From: an uncultured Bacteroidales bacterium
Lineage (GTDB): Bacteria; Bacteroidota; Bacteroidia; Bacteroidales; Bacteroidaceae
Length of the DNA stretch: 64,000 nucleotides
Assembly: GCA_902787555.1 (NCBI GenBank)
Contig: CADAGO010000023.1
Coordinates: 1 to 64,000, forward strand
Reading direction: 5' to 3'
In this document: positions 1-8,900 of the stretch, one piece after another
How the letters are laid out: each line of letters begins with the position of its first letter
Numbering within the stretch: position 1 is the stretch's first letter
Notes under the pieces: model-generated
Told to the model about the DNA's origin: nothing
Databases searched by the model: none
What the model saw: the letters and a program-made list of their open reading frames with translations, nothing else
Made by a program: the position numbers and the translations under genes

Positions 1-1
1 G

Positions 2-1473
2 AAGGCTATTGCACCAGACGATTACAACTCATTCATCAAGGATTGTACTGAAATCTGTCTATCTGGTGACAATGGAACAGCTCCAGGTTCAGCAATCATC
101 AATGATGTTTATCTCGAGACCTATAACGACGAAGGTGAGAAAACATATGCTGATTTTGCAAGTCCAGCACCTACAGGCAATGCTTCATGGGACGCAGCAA
201 CAAACACATTCGGTTGGTCTGCAACATCTTGGAACCAGTTGAAAAACATTGGTTTGCCTTCTGGCGACCTTTCTATGTACAAGAAGCTGGTGATTGACTG
301 TAAGATTACTCAAGGTAATCGTTTCCGTGTACTCTTCTATCAAGGTAGTGCAAACAAGACTCTCTATTGCCAAGATGGTCTTAACTCAAGGATTGTACTG
401 AAATCTGTCTATCTGGTGACAATGGAACAGCTCCAGGTTCAGCAATCATTAATTCTGTTTATCTCGAAACCTACCCAGAGAACGAGTCTGTTGATATTCC
501 TGACTTTGTTGAAGAGCAGGATCCAGGTCGTCCTGATGGAAACTTCGTTGACCTGACTACCGACATGTATAATGCAAATACAACTTCTTACGTACAGCAA
601 AAGAGAGGTAAGGGAGACTACATCTACGGAGTAATGAACAAGAACAACTATGCAGACCTGAGCGCATATAACAAGATGACTATCATCGCAACTCCAGGCA
701 CTCCTCTCACATTGACTTTCAACCATGAAGTTGACGAGAAAGAAGCACTTACAGACTATGCAGAAGCTGATGCTGGCAAGTATGTATGGATTGACGCTGT
801 TGTTGGAGAAGACGGCAAGTACGAAGTAGATCTTTCACAGTACGATGTTCGTCACCTGAACTACATCCGTATTCCTTGGGGATATGAGAAGCAAAGCTAC
901 ATCTGGTACATCCTCCTTACCAAAGACGAGCCAATCTTCGACTTCAACGCAATGGACGTTGCACTCTCATCTAACGATAGCAATGATGGTGACATCACAA
1001 CACCTGCAGGATTGGTAAGAGGTGGTGTTTCCATGACAATTTCTGTAGCAGAAGAAGGGAAGACAGCAAACCGCTACTGGGGCACTGCAAAAGGTCCTCA
1101 ACTCCGTATGTATAGCGGCTGCATCGTAATGGATGCACCAGAAGGCAAGGCCATTACTAAGGTAGAAGTTGATAATGGCAGATGGAATGCAGACAATGCA
1201 TTCAATGGAACTGTTCCTGGATTAGGCGAATGGACAGGCAACTCAACCAATGTTGTTCTTGCTATCGCTGGCAACACCCAGATGAACAAGATTATTGTCA
1301 CTCTCGCTGACAAGAACGACGAGACAACAACCTATGAGGAACTTCCAACTGCTATCAACACTGCTAAGGCTGCTGCTGTGAAGGGCGAAGTACTCAACCT
1401 CGCAGGTCAGAAACTCGCTGCTCCAGTGAAGGGCTTCAATATCATTGATGGTAAGAAAGTATTGGTAAAGTAA
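2..1473 (+). CDS. Secreted modular surface protein, 3' part, with apparent frameshift
   Basis: The gene begins upstream of the window. It reads in one frame from base 2 to about 387 and in another from 388 to the stop at 1473; the second frame has a stop at 382-384, so one polypeptide needs a frame change near 386. The 5' part carries at least two homologous modules of about 119 codons, each starting with a near-identical segment containing LSGDNGTAPGSAII. Comparing the two copies, the second lacks 7 nt (TTCATCA) between two TCA triplets, which exactly accounts for the shift. The C-terminus has NLAGQK followed by GFNIIDGKKVLVK, resembling a type IX secretion sorting tail, so export to the cell surface is inferred. 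The modules look like beta-sandwich binding domains, but I cannot name a family. A terminator follows. Confidence 0.7.
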
Positions 1474-1492
1474 CCAATCACTCCATAAATAC

Positions 1493-1530
1493 ACAAACGG
1501 GGTCACGCAAGTGAACCCCGTTTGTTGTTT
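1493..1530 (+). terminator. Rho-independent terminator of the first gene
   Basis: A strong hairpin has ACAAACGGGG as its left arm and CCCCGTTTGT as its right arm around a short CACGCAAGTG centre, followed by a T-rich stretch. It starts 20 nt after the stop codon of the preceding gene. Confidence 0.85.
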
Positions 1531-1537
1531 TCAGAAG

Positions 1538-1611
1538 TCGGGATGATCAGACTCGAACTGACGACCACACGCCCCCCAGACGTGTACGCTAACCAACTGC
1601 GCTACATCCCG
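1538..1611 (-). tRNA. tRNA-Pro (anticodon GGG)
   Basis: Read on the minus strand, the sequence folds as a 74-nt tRNA. The 7-bp acceptor stem pairs CGGGATG with CATCCCG, with discriminator A. The D stem pairs GCGC with GCGT, and the anticodon stem CACGT/GCGTG encloses the loop CTGGGGG, giving anticodon GGG. The T arm contains TTCGAGT. The 3' CCA is not encoded. The tRNA lies directly downstream of the terminator of the convergent first gene. Confidence 0.95.
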
Positions 1612-1824
1612 TTTTTCGAAATCGAGTGCAAAGGTACGAATATTTTACTATTTAACGATTTACTATTTACTATTTTTTGGCAATTCGAGTGTTTTTTGCT
1701 CTTACGAGTGCATTTTTTGTCATTCTCTAAACACAAAACATTAAACTCTTAACTTTTTTTACTACCTTCGCAGCATATTTACAGTCACGATGAACAGAAA
1801 TACGACAATGTCGCATTGATTATT

Positions 1825-2238
1825 ATGATACAACAGATAGAAATCACATTGAAAGCGATGCCTCGCGGATTCCACTTGGTAACTGGTGAGATTATGCGCC
1901 AACTTCCACCTCTACCCCGCACGGGGCTCATCAACATATTCACCCAACACACAAGTTGCGGACTTAGCATCAACGAGAACTGCGACCCCGATGTCCGTGC
2001 AGATATGGAAACCATCTTCAACCGCCTCGTACCTGAAGGTCGTTCCGACTACCAACACACCCTCGAAGGCTTGGACGATATGCCGGCACATGCTAAGTCC
2101 GTCCTCAGCGGAGTGAGCCTCACCATTCCCATTACTAACGGCCGACTGAACCTCGGCACCTGGCAAGGTATCTATTTCTGCGAATACCGTAATTATGGTG
2201 GTTCGCGACGTCTCATCGTCACGATTATTGGAGAATAA
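1825..2238 (+). CDS. yjbQ: YjbQ family protein (secondary thiamine-phosphate synthase enzyme family)
   Basis: This is a small single-domain protein of 137 residues. It carries the YjbQ/UPF0047 signature HTSCGLSINENCDPDVRADM, and the C-terminal part contains GTWQGIYFCEYR. Some family members have weak thiamine-phosphate synthase activity, but the true substrate is not settled. The start chosen is the ATG at 1825; a TTG three codons upstream is also in frame. A promoter-like box TACCTTCG lies at 1763-1770. The next gene unit downstream is a TPP-riboswitch-controlled thiamine uptake operon, so co-location with thiamine metabolism is suggestive. The two are separated by a repeat element and have separate promoters. 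Confidence 0.88.
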   Translation: MIQQIEITLKAMPRGFHLVTGEIMRQLPPLPRTGLINIFTQHTSCGLSINENCDPDVRADMETIFNRLVPEGRSDYQHTLEGLDDMPAHAKSVLSGVSLTIPITNGRLNLGTWQGIYFCEYRNYGGSRRLIVTIIGE

Positions 2239-2329
2239 TCTTTCCGAACTATTGCTACTAGCCAAAGGACCTGTCTCGTCTTCCATAGGAGAGGGGAAGA
2301 GTCAAGGCGAGAAACGCTGAGGATATATA

Positions 2330-2447
2330 AGTCTCAGTAGGTGCTCGGTGAGTGCTCGGTGAGTGCTCGGTAGGTGCTCGGTAAGTGCTCGGTAGGTGCT
2401 CGGCACTCAGGTAGAATTTTCTTGCTGTTTTGACACAACAAAGGTAC
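2330..2447 (-). repeat. 11-bp tandem repeat element, copy 1, with internal promoter
   Basis: Six units of 11 bp (GTGCTCGG plus TGA, TAG or TAA) start at 2341, 2352, 2363, 2374, 2385 and 2396, with a degenerate unit before them. They are followed by a 24-bp segment at 2424-2447 (GCTGTTTTGACAC, then ACAAAGGTAC) that recurs next to the other two 11-bp arrays in this window (30411-30434 and, reversed, 51027-51050). On the minus strand this segment starts with a -7 box, TACCTTTG, so transcription would run from the head into the array. A reading frame crosses it but codes only for repeat translation. Confidence 0.8.
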
Positions 2448-2589
2448 GGTTTTTTCATGGGAAATAAGGGAAAATAGTGATTTTTGCGACTCGCCTGTCC
2501 GCCAAAATGGGACTAACTACCCCACCCTCATTTTGGAAACTTTTTGTTCTTTTATTTCATATAGTTTAAATTATTAGGCATGATGCATG

Positions 2590-2617
2590 TTGGATTGCGA
2601 TTTTTTTCGTACCTTTG
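2590..2617 (+). promoter_or_regulatory. Promoter of the thiamine uptake operon
   Basis: A Bacteroidetes-type -7 box TACCTTTG lies at 2610-2617, with TTGG about 20 nt upstream. It directly precedes the TPP riboswitch, so the riboswitch would begin within about 20 nt of the transcript start. Confidence 0.7.
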
Positions 2618-2630
2618 CACGCAGAAATAA

Positions 2631-2754
2631 TTAACTAAAGGGGTGCTGGCCATCATGCCGGCTGAGATCATACCCATGAACCTGATGCAGGTAATGCTGC
2701 CGTAGGGACGATTAGATATGTTTTACTCCTTTGTATTGTTTAATCTTTAGTTAA
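2631..2754 (+). promoter_or_regulatory. TPP (THI-box) riboswitch
   Basis: The conserved thiamine pyrophosphate aptamer sequences are present in order: GGGGTGC (2640-2646), GCTGAGATCATACCCATGAA with CCTGAT (2661-2685), GGTAATGCTGCCGTAGGGA (2690-2708). A 10-nt segment just before the aptamer, TTAACTAAAG (2631-2640), is perfectly complementary to CTTTAGTTAA (2745-2754), which ends 10 nt before the receptor start codon. This could be the expression platform, working by hiding or exposing the start region. The family is known to repress thiamine genes when TPP binds. Confidence 0.95.
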
Positions 2755-2764
2755 AATCAAACGT

Positions 2765-5176
2765 ATGAAGAAAATGATGATGACTGCCGCAGCAATGCTT
2801 TGCGTTTTAGGCAGTAGTGCCTCAACCGTAGAACCAGACACCATGAAGGTTGAGCAAATCAATGAGATTATCATTATGGGTGTAAAGATGAAGAAAGATG
2901 CACCTTTCGCCATTTCTAACATCGAGGGTAGCAGGCTGCAGGAATTCTCTAAGACGGGACGCGAACTCCCGATGATGTTTACCCGTACGCCTGGAGTACA
3001 GGCTTGGGGCGAGAATGGACTGGGTACAGGTACCACGTATATGCGTATCCGTGGTGCAGGTGACAGCCGCATCAACGTCACCCTCGACGGTTTGGCACTC
3101 AATTCGCCTGAGGACCAATGTGTGTTCTGGGCCAATATGAACTCCTACGGCAGTCTGCTGGGTAGCGCACAGATTCAGCGCGGAGTAGGTTCGTCGACCA
3201 ATGGTGACGGAGCCTTCGGTGGTACTATCATGTTGAAATCGAAATCACCATCGCTGACACCACAGGCTGAAGTGTCAGGCTCGTTTGGTTCGTACAACAC
3301 TTGGAACTACGGCGGTTCGTTCTCATCAGGTCTGCTGTGGAAACATCTTGTGGTGGACGGTGCATGGCACCAGACTCAGACTGACGGCTTCGTGCACGGC
3401 ACAAGCGGCACAAGCGGCAGCTACTACGGAGGACTGATGTTTATGAACTCTGAAGAGAACCTGTTGCTTCGCTACAAGCATTTCGGTAACTACGAGAAGA
3501 CAGGACAGGCTTGGAACGGCGTGACTGCTGGTAACGATGACTATAGCATGAACGCCTACGACGGCATCAAGACCTATCAGGACCTATGGGATGCAGGAAT
3601 GGGACGATTCAACAGCCTATATGAGCACTTCGAACCCGATTGGAACGGAGGATGGGACATCAGTCGCTATCAGATGAGCGATGGCACCCTGTGGAACAAG
3701 GCTACCGACAACTTCTGGCAGAACCGCCACATCCTCTCGTTGGCTTGGCAGATTGACGGAAACTGGAGCATCAATGCCTCGCTGCACTACACTCACGGAT
3801 ATGGTTACTACAATGAGTTCCGCTACAACAACAAACTGAAGAAGTTCGGATTGGCCAACTACACAGAGGCGGATGGCAAGACGGTGAAGAAGAGCGACTT
3901 CATCCGCAAGAAAGGACTGAGCCAGAATGCCTACGGAATGCTTTGGAACGTGAACTACAACGACCTCAATTGGGACGTGATTGGTGGAGTGTCGATTCAG
4001 AACTTCGAGGGCAACCACTTCGGTTTCCTCACCTATGCCAATCCGTCATTGGGTACCATCATTGCCAATCAGCCTACAACATTCGGCAGCAGATGGTCGG
4101 CAGAGAAGGGTGAACTGCAATACTACGACAGCGATGCCGAGAAGAACGACATGAGTGCATACACAAAGGCAACTTTCCACCTCAACGACTGGCTGGACAT
4201 CTTCGGAGACCTGCAGTTCCGACATGTACGCTATATGACCAATGGTATCAACGACAAGTTCTATGCGAACAATGACGGGACCTACACGAATCAGCCTCTC
4301 GACATCAACAAGAAATACGATTTCTTCAATCCAAAAGTAGGTGTTTCGTTCCATCAGAACGGCCACAATGCGTACGTCAGCTATGCCATCAGTCATCGTG
4401 AACCCGAGCGAAACAACTTCACAGACAACGGAGCCTACCCTGCTCCCAAAGCAGAACGTCTGAACGACCTGGAACTGGGCTACGGCTACACAGCCGACAA
4501 TTGGGGAGTGAGCCTTGGAGGTTACTTTATGGACTATCACAACCAATTCGTACAGACAGGTGCGACAAGCGACATAGGCGAGCGGCTCACCACAAACATC
4601 AAAGACTCGTATCGTATGGGTGTGGAACTGAGTGCCCAATACAGCCCGCTCAGCTGGCTGACTTTGGAAGGTAATGCAGCACTGAGCCGTAACCATATCA
4701 AGAACTTCGATGAGGTGATTGAGACCTACGATGCAGATTGGAACGACCTCGCCCCCACCATTGTTCATTATGATAAGTCCACCCTCGCCTTCTCGCCAGC
4801 TACAATCATGAATGGTTTTATCGACTTCCATTACAAAGGATTCCAAGCCACATGGCATACAAACTTCGTGAGCCGCCAGTATCTCGACAATACAGAGAAC
4901 CGCGACCGTTCGCTACCAAGCTACTGTACCAGCAATGTGATGCTGAGCTATATGCTTACAAGTGAAAAGTTAAAAATGAAAAGTGAAAAATGGTTCAAAG
5001 AGGCCATCTTCGGTCTGAACTTCAACAACATCTTCAGCCGTCGCTATGCAGCAAATGGTTGGGTTTACTCAGCTATCGTAGGTGATACCTATCCAGAAAA
5101 CAACCGCTATTATCAGATTGGCTACACCCCAATGGCGGGATTCTCCATGATGGGAAGTGTGACACTTAGATTTTAA
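2765..5176 (+). CDS. TonB-dependent outer-membrane receptor, probable thiamine transporter
   Basis: This 803-residue protein has a signal peptide at residues 1-19. A plug domain (about 30-160) contains NEIIIMGVKMKKDAPFA and MRIRGAGDSRINVTLDG, followed by a long beta-barrel ending in the terminal aromatic motif SVTLRF. It has no SusC-type carboxypeptidase-like N-terminal extension and no SusD gene beside it. Control by a TPP riboswitch and linkage to pnuT, 9 bp downstream, mark it as the outer-membrane step of thiamine or thiamine-phosphate uptake. This fits the Omr1-type receptors predicted in Bacteroidetes. Around residue 733 there is a Lys/Ser/Glu-rich insertion (SEKLKMKSEKW) whose DNA resembles intergenic AAGTGAAAA repeats. 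Confidence 0.9.
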   Translation: MKKMMMTAAAMLCVLGSSASTVEPDTMKVEQINEIIIMGVKMKKDAPFAISNIEGSRLQEFSKTGRELPMMFTRTPGVQAWGENGLGTGTTYMRIRGAGDSRINVTLDGLALNSPEDQCVFWANMNSYGSLLGSAQIQRGVGSSTNGDGAFGGTIMLKSKSPSLTPQAEVSGSFGSYNTWNYGGSFSSGLLWKHLVVDGAWHQTQTDGFVHGTSGTSGSYYGGLMFMNSEENLLLRYKHFGNYEKTGQAWNGVTAGNDDYSMNAYDGIKTYQDLWDAGMGRFNSLYEHFEPDWNGGWDISRYQMSDGTLWNKATDNFWQNRHILSLAWQIDGNWSINASLHYTHGYGYYNEFRYNNKLKKFGLANYTEADGKTVKKSDFIRKKGLSQNAYGMLWNVNYNDLNWDVIGGVSIQNFEGNHFGFLTYANPSLGTIIANQPTTFGSRWSAEKGELQYYDSDAEKNDMSAYTKATFHLNDWLDIFGDLQFRHVRYMTNGINDKFYANNDGTYTNQPLDINKKYDFFNPKVGVSFHQNGHNAYVSYAISHREPERNNFTDNGAYPAPKAERLNDLELGYGYTADNWGVSLGGYFMDYHNQFVQTGATSDIGERLTTNIKDSYRMGVELSAQYSPLSWLTLEGNAALSRNHIKNFDEVIETYDADWNDLAPTIVHYDKSTLAFSPATIMNGFIDFHYKGFQATWHTNFVSRQYLDNTENRDRSLPSYCTSNVMLSYMLTSEKLKMKSEKWFKEAIFGLNFNNIFSRRYAANGWVYSAIVGDTYPENNRYYQIGYTPMAGFSMMGSVTLRF

Positions 5177-5185
5177 TGGGAAATT

Positions 5186-5818
5186 ATGGAATTTATTGCT
5201 GCTCATTGGCTCGACATCCTCACCACCATCCTCGGACTGGCATATATTCTCTTTGAATACAACGCCAGCCGTTGGATGTGGCTCGTAGGATTCCTGATGC
5301 AGGCACTTGGTATCGTACTATACTTTCAAAAAGGACTTTATGCCGACTGCGGCATGGAGTTCTACTACCTCGCTATGACCGTTTATGGGTATTGGAAATG
5401 GATCAAACCAAACACGCCCACCCTATCCCACGATGAGAATGACATAGAAACTTCAACTCAAAGAGAGATGGATGGGAGCGACTCGACCCTTCTCCCTATT
5501 CGCCACTTTCCTAAGAAGCTGATACTACCTTGGATGCTAGTGATTGCTGCCGTCTGGGGCATCATCTACTGGATACTCGTCACATTCACAGACAGCAGTG
5601 TGCCACTTGCCGACAGTTTCACTACCGCGCTCAGTATAATAGGCATTTGGGCATTAGCCCATAAGTACTTGGAGCAATGGTTCATCTGGATTGCTGTCGA
5701 TGTTGTGACATGCGCCCTCTATTTCTATAAGGACATCCCTTTCAAGGCCTCGCTTTACGGGCTCTATGTCATCATCGCCATTTTCGGTTACTTCAACTGG
5801 CGAAAGAAGATGGCGTAA
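5186..5818 (+). CDS. pnuT: PnuT/PnuC-family thiamine transporter
   Basis: This 210-residue integral membrane protein has about seven hydrophobic segments and the PnuC-family features LTTILGLAYILFEYNASRW near the N-terminus and AVDVVTCALYFYKDIPF near the C-terminus. PnuC proteins carry nicotinamide riboside. Members encoded with TPP riboswitches and thiamine receptors, as here, are named PnuT and carry thiamine across the inner membrane by facilitated diffusion driven by phosphorylation. A loop at about residues 75-110 is polar and variable. The usual third gene of this operon type, thiamine pyrophosphokinase, is absent: a terminator follows at once. Confidence 0.88.
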   Translation: MEFIAAHWLDILTTILGLAYILFEYNASRWMWLVGFLMQALGIVLYFQKGLYADCGMEFYYLAMTVYGYWKWIKPNTPTLSHDENDIETSTQREMDGSDSTLLPIRHFPKKLILPWMLVIAAVWGIIYWILVTFTDSSVPLADSFTTALSIIGIWALAHKYLEQWFIWIAVDVVTCALYFYKDIPFKASLYGLYVIIAIFGYFNWRKKMA

Positions 5819-5835
5819 ACTTACACTGGAGAAAC

Positions 5836-5876
5836 AAAGAACAGGCTGGCGAAATCAATCGTCAGCCTGTTTGTTT
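5836..5876 (+). terminator. Terminator after pnuT
   Basis: AACAGGCTG (5840-5848) pairs with CAGCCTGTT (5863-5871), followed by TGTTT. It ends the thiamine operon 20 nt after the stop. Confidence 0.8.
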
Positions 5877-5918
5877 AGAAGCTCAGGAGTTCAGTTGTCA
5901 CTCCTGTAGGTAGTGAGT

Positions 5919-8900
5919 TTACTTCACCAGAATCTTCTTCCCTTCAACGATATTGATACCCTTTCGGAGCATCTGTATGCGCTGACCATTGAGGTTATAG
6001 ATAGCTGATGATGCATTCTTTGCAACCTCTACGTTTGCAATAGCTGAAGGCTCTTTCTGGCTTTCAGTACCGAAGTATGTGAGACGGAAGTTGTCAACCT
6101 TGAACCACGATTGGCTTGATGCCTTGATTTCTACAGGCTCGTTCTCTGCAATAGTGAAGATGATGGAACCATCCGTAGCATGATCGAGTTCGTTTTCAAG
6201 AACAAAGTCAGCTGTGGCGTTTGCTGCAGAAAGTGTAATCGTATTACCCGCATTTGATGCCATCAGTGCTTCAAGCTGATAAGTTCCTGCAGGCAAACCC
6301 TTAACGGTCTGAGATACCCAGAAACCGCCATTTGGCAGACTTGAATGCCATGTATTGAAGACATAAGCACCATCTGCATTTTCAATGGTATAGGTGGCGT
6401 TGCTGTTATCCTTTACACCTGTATCACCGCTTGCTGCAGTATTGTATGTCCAGCCTTCGATTGTACCAGTTTCGAAACTGTTGTTCTTGATACGAACAGT
6501 AAAGTCAACAGGATTGTCATCGCTGGCACCCTTATAATCAGGATTGTACATACGTGCAAGTGCAAGGTCCATATCGTCCATCAGTTGAGAGATTTCAGCA
6601 GGAGTCAGACTATAGGCATTGTCCTTTCTGTCAATGATGTTTTGACAGAGTATGAGGTTCTCAGCGGTCATGTATTCTGCATTTTGTTCAACTTCAAGAT
6701 CGAATGCTGATGAAGCCTCTTCAAATCGAGTCATCAAGTCGGCATTCTCCTTTGTAGCTTGCGTTGCGGCCTGCACATCTGAGGCAGCTTTGCTCATTGC
6801 ATCCACATCATCACGGTTCACCTGCTTGGCGTTAGTGCTGACAGTTGTTCCCTCTGCCTTGACTACATCGAGCAATACTCCATCATTGTTTTCCAATAAC
6901 TCATCGAGTTCAGCAATCATGCCGTCGAGTTCATTTGCGAGAACATCCTTATCAATTGCATTGTATTCAATCTGGAAGGTATACCAAACCACCCAGCAAT
7001 TGCCCTCCATCAGGTCAGAAGTAATACCAAATACGAGATCTGTACTATCTGTAAGGACAGTCTGAACGGTACGTTCAACAACTGGTGTAAGGTCGTCATA
7101 GTTGAACGCCATCATTGCTGACTGCTGATTGTTAGGAATATAGATACCTTCTGTTTCGTCAATCACTGCTGGATTAACATAGCGGTCGGCATCAGAGGTT
7201 GCCAACTGGGCTACATTGGCAATTGGAGTCTTGCTGTATCCAGCAAACAAGTATGCCTGAGGAATCTCTGCCTCACTAGTGTATCCGCTATAATTGATCG
7301 TGTTTTCAGCATAGCGATAGAATGCCTTCGTACGGATAGTATATGTACCTGCAGGCATATTCTTCAGCGTGCGGCTAACAGTAAATGGGCTCTGGTTCCA
7401 TACCTCTGCTGTACCATACTGAGTCTTGAAGTTGCTAGCTGAGCCATACTGCCACTCTTTGTCTGGCACTGCTGTGTTCGACAGAGCAGAGGTGCTGTAG
7501 GTGTATGCTAATTGAGGAATAAGAATGGAAATGTCGAAATTCTCCTCGAGTTGTTCACACTTTTCAACATACTCATCCCACTTCTTACGGGTTTCATCAA
7601 CGATAATCTCATCGACCGATGCAATTGCTTCGTTGATTTGTTCTGTGCTCCAAGTATAATCGCTAACAGCCTCAAACATCTGGTCGCTCAAGCTGTTCAA
7701 ACGGTCGTAAAGTGACGGGAAATCAGTCTCGTATTTAGTGAGCAATTCGGCAAAGTCACCTTCATAGTAAGCCAACAGACGGTCGTATGCATCAATGTTT
7801 GCAGATACAACTGGCATCAACTCGTTCAGTTGAGCAGTCATCTCCTTATTTGCTTCAGGATCACTCTCGTCAGCATCACACAATTCCTTTGCTTTGTCTA
7901 CCAACTCCTGGAACTGTTCTTTCAGTTCTGCCTGGAATTCGTTAACCAAGAGTTTGTCAGCAGAATTGACACTTGACTTCAGCGCAAAGAGCGACGGGTC
8001 GATACCTGTACCTACATAGGTAAGGAAAATACCGTCAACGAAGAAGTGAGGCATATTGCCCGAACCTGTGTTAGTAGATCTGTAACCAAGTGAGAAATAT
8101 CCAGTTGTTTCTTCATCCAATACAAATTCTATGCTTTCCTTCATCCATTTACCTACACCGAACGTCTTCTGCTGGAACAGATATTCATTTCCTGCATCGT
8201 CAATGAAACCAATCAGGTTCTTATCGATGGCCTGTGTACCACCGCTGTTATAATAAGAGATAGAAAGCGAGTAGCGTCCTGCTGGGAGCGATACAGGCTG
8301 AGTATATTGTACAGCCATCGACCAACAGGTTACGAATCCAAGCACCTTACCCTCTGAAGAACCGTCAGACATCGTAGTAGGTGGCAAGAAACCAACTCCA
8401 CCAAGGAATGCTTTTGTACCGATTCCATACACACCGCTCGCTGCACCGTTATCAGTCTTCTTACGTGTCCATCCTTCGAGAGGCAACATACTATAGTTGG
8501 TCGTTGCGATACCATTCTTTTCACAGTCATAATCGTACGTACAAATACCTCCTACTACGGTATCGTTGAGCGAGAAGTGTGGGTTCACAATGAAGAATTC
8601 CGACAAGTCTGTCAGACCTGATTCGTTCACCTTCTTTTGGGCCTCGATAGCAGCACGAATCTGCTCGAGGGTAGCATTCGGATTGTTATACACCTTCAGG
8701 GCTTCACTGGTATCTACATTGTAGATTTCGCCTACACGAATCATGCCAAGCAGTTCTTCTTTCGCCTCTGCAAGTTCCTGCTGGATGATGGTATTCTCAT
8801 CAATCGAGTAGAACTTCACCTGCTTCAAGAACAAATGGGGAGTTGCACTAGAACCGCCTGAGGCAGAGAAGCCAATAGATATCTGTCCGGCTGTTTCTTC

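Noticed and set aside
4046-4858. 270-residue frame antisense to the TonB-dependent receptor
   Set aside because: It is a shadow of a well-supported gene with no recognisable domain.
2765-5818. SusC/SusD-type glycan uptake pair
   Set aside because: The receptor lacks the SusC N-terminal extension, no SusD gene follows, and the TPP riboswitch assigns it to thiamine.
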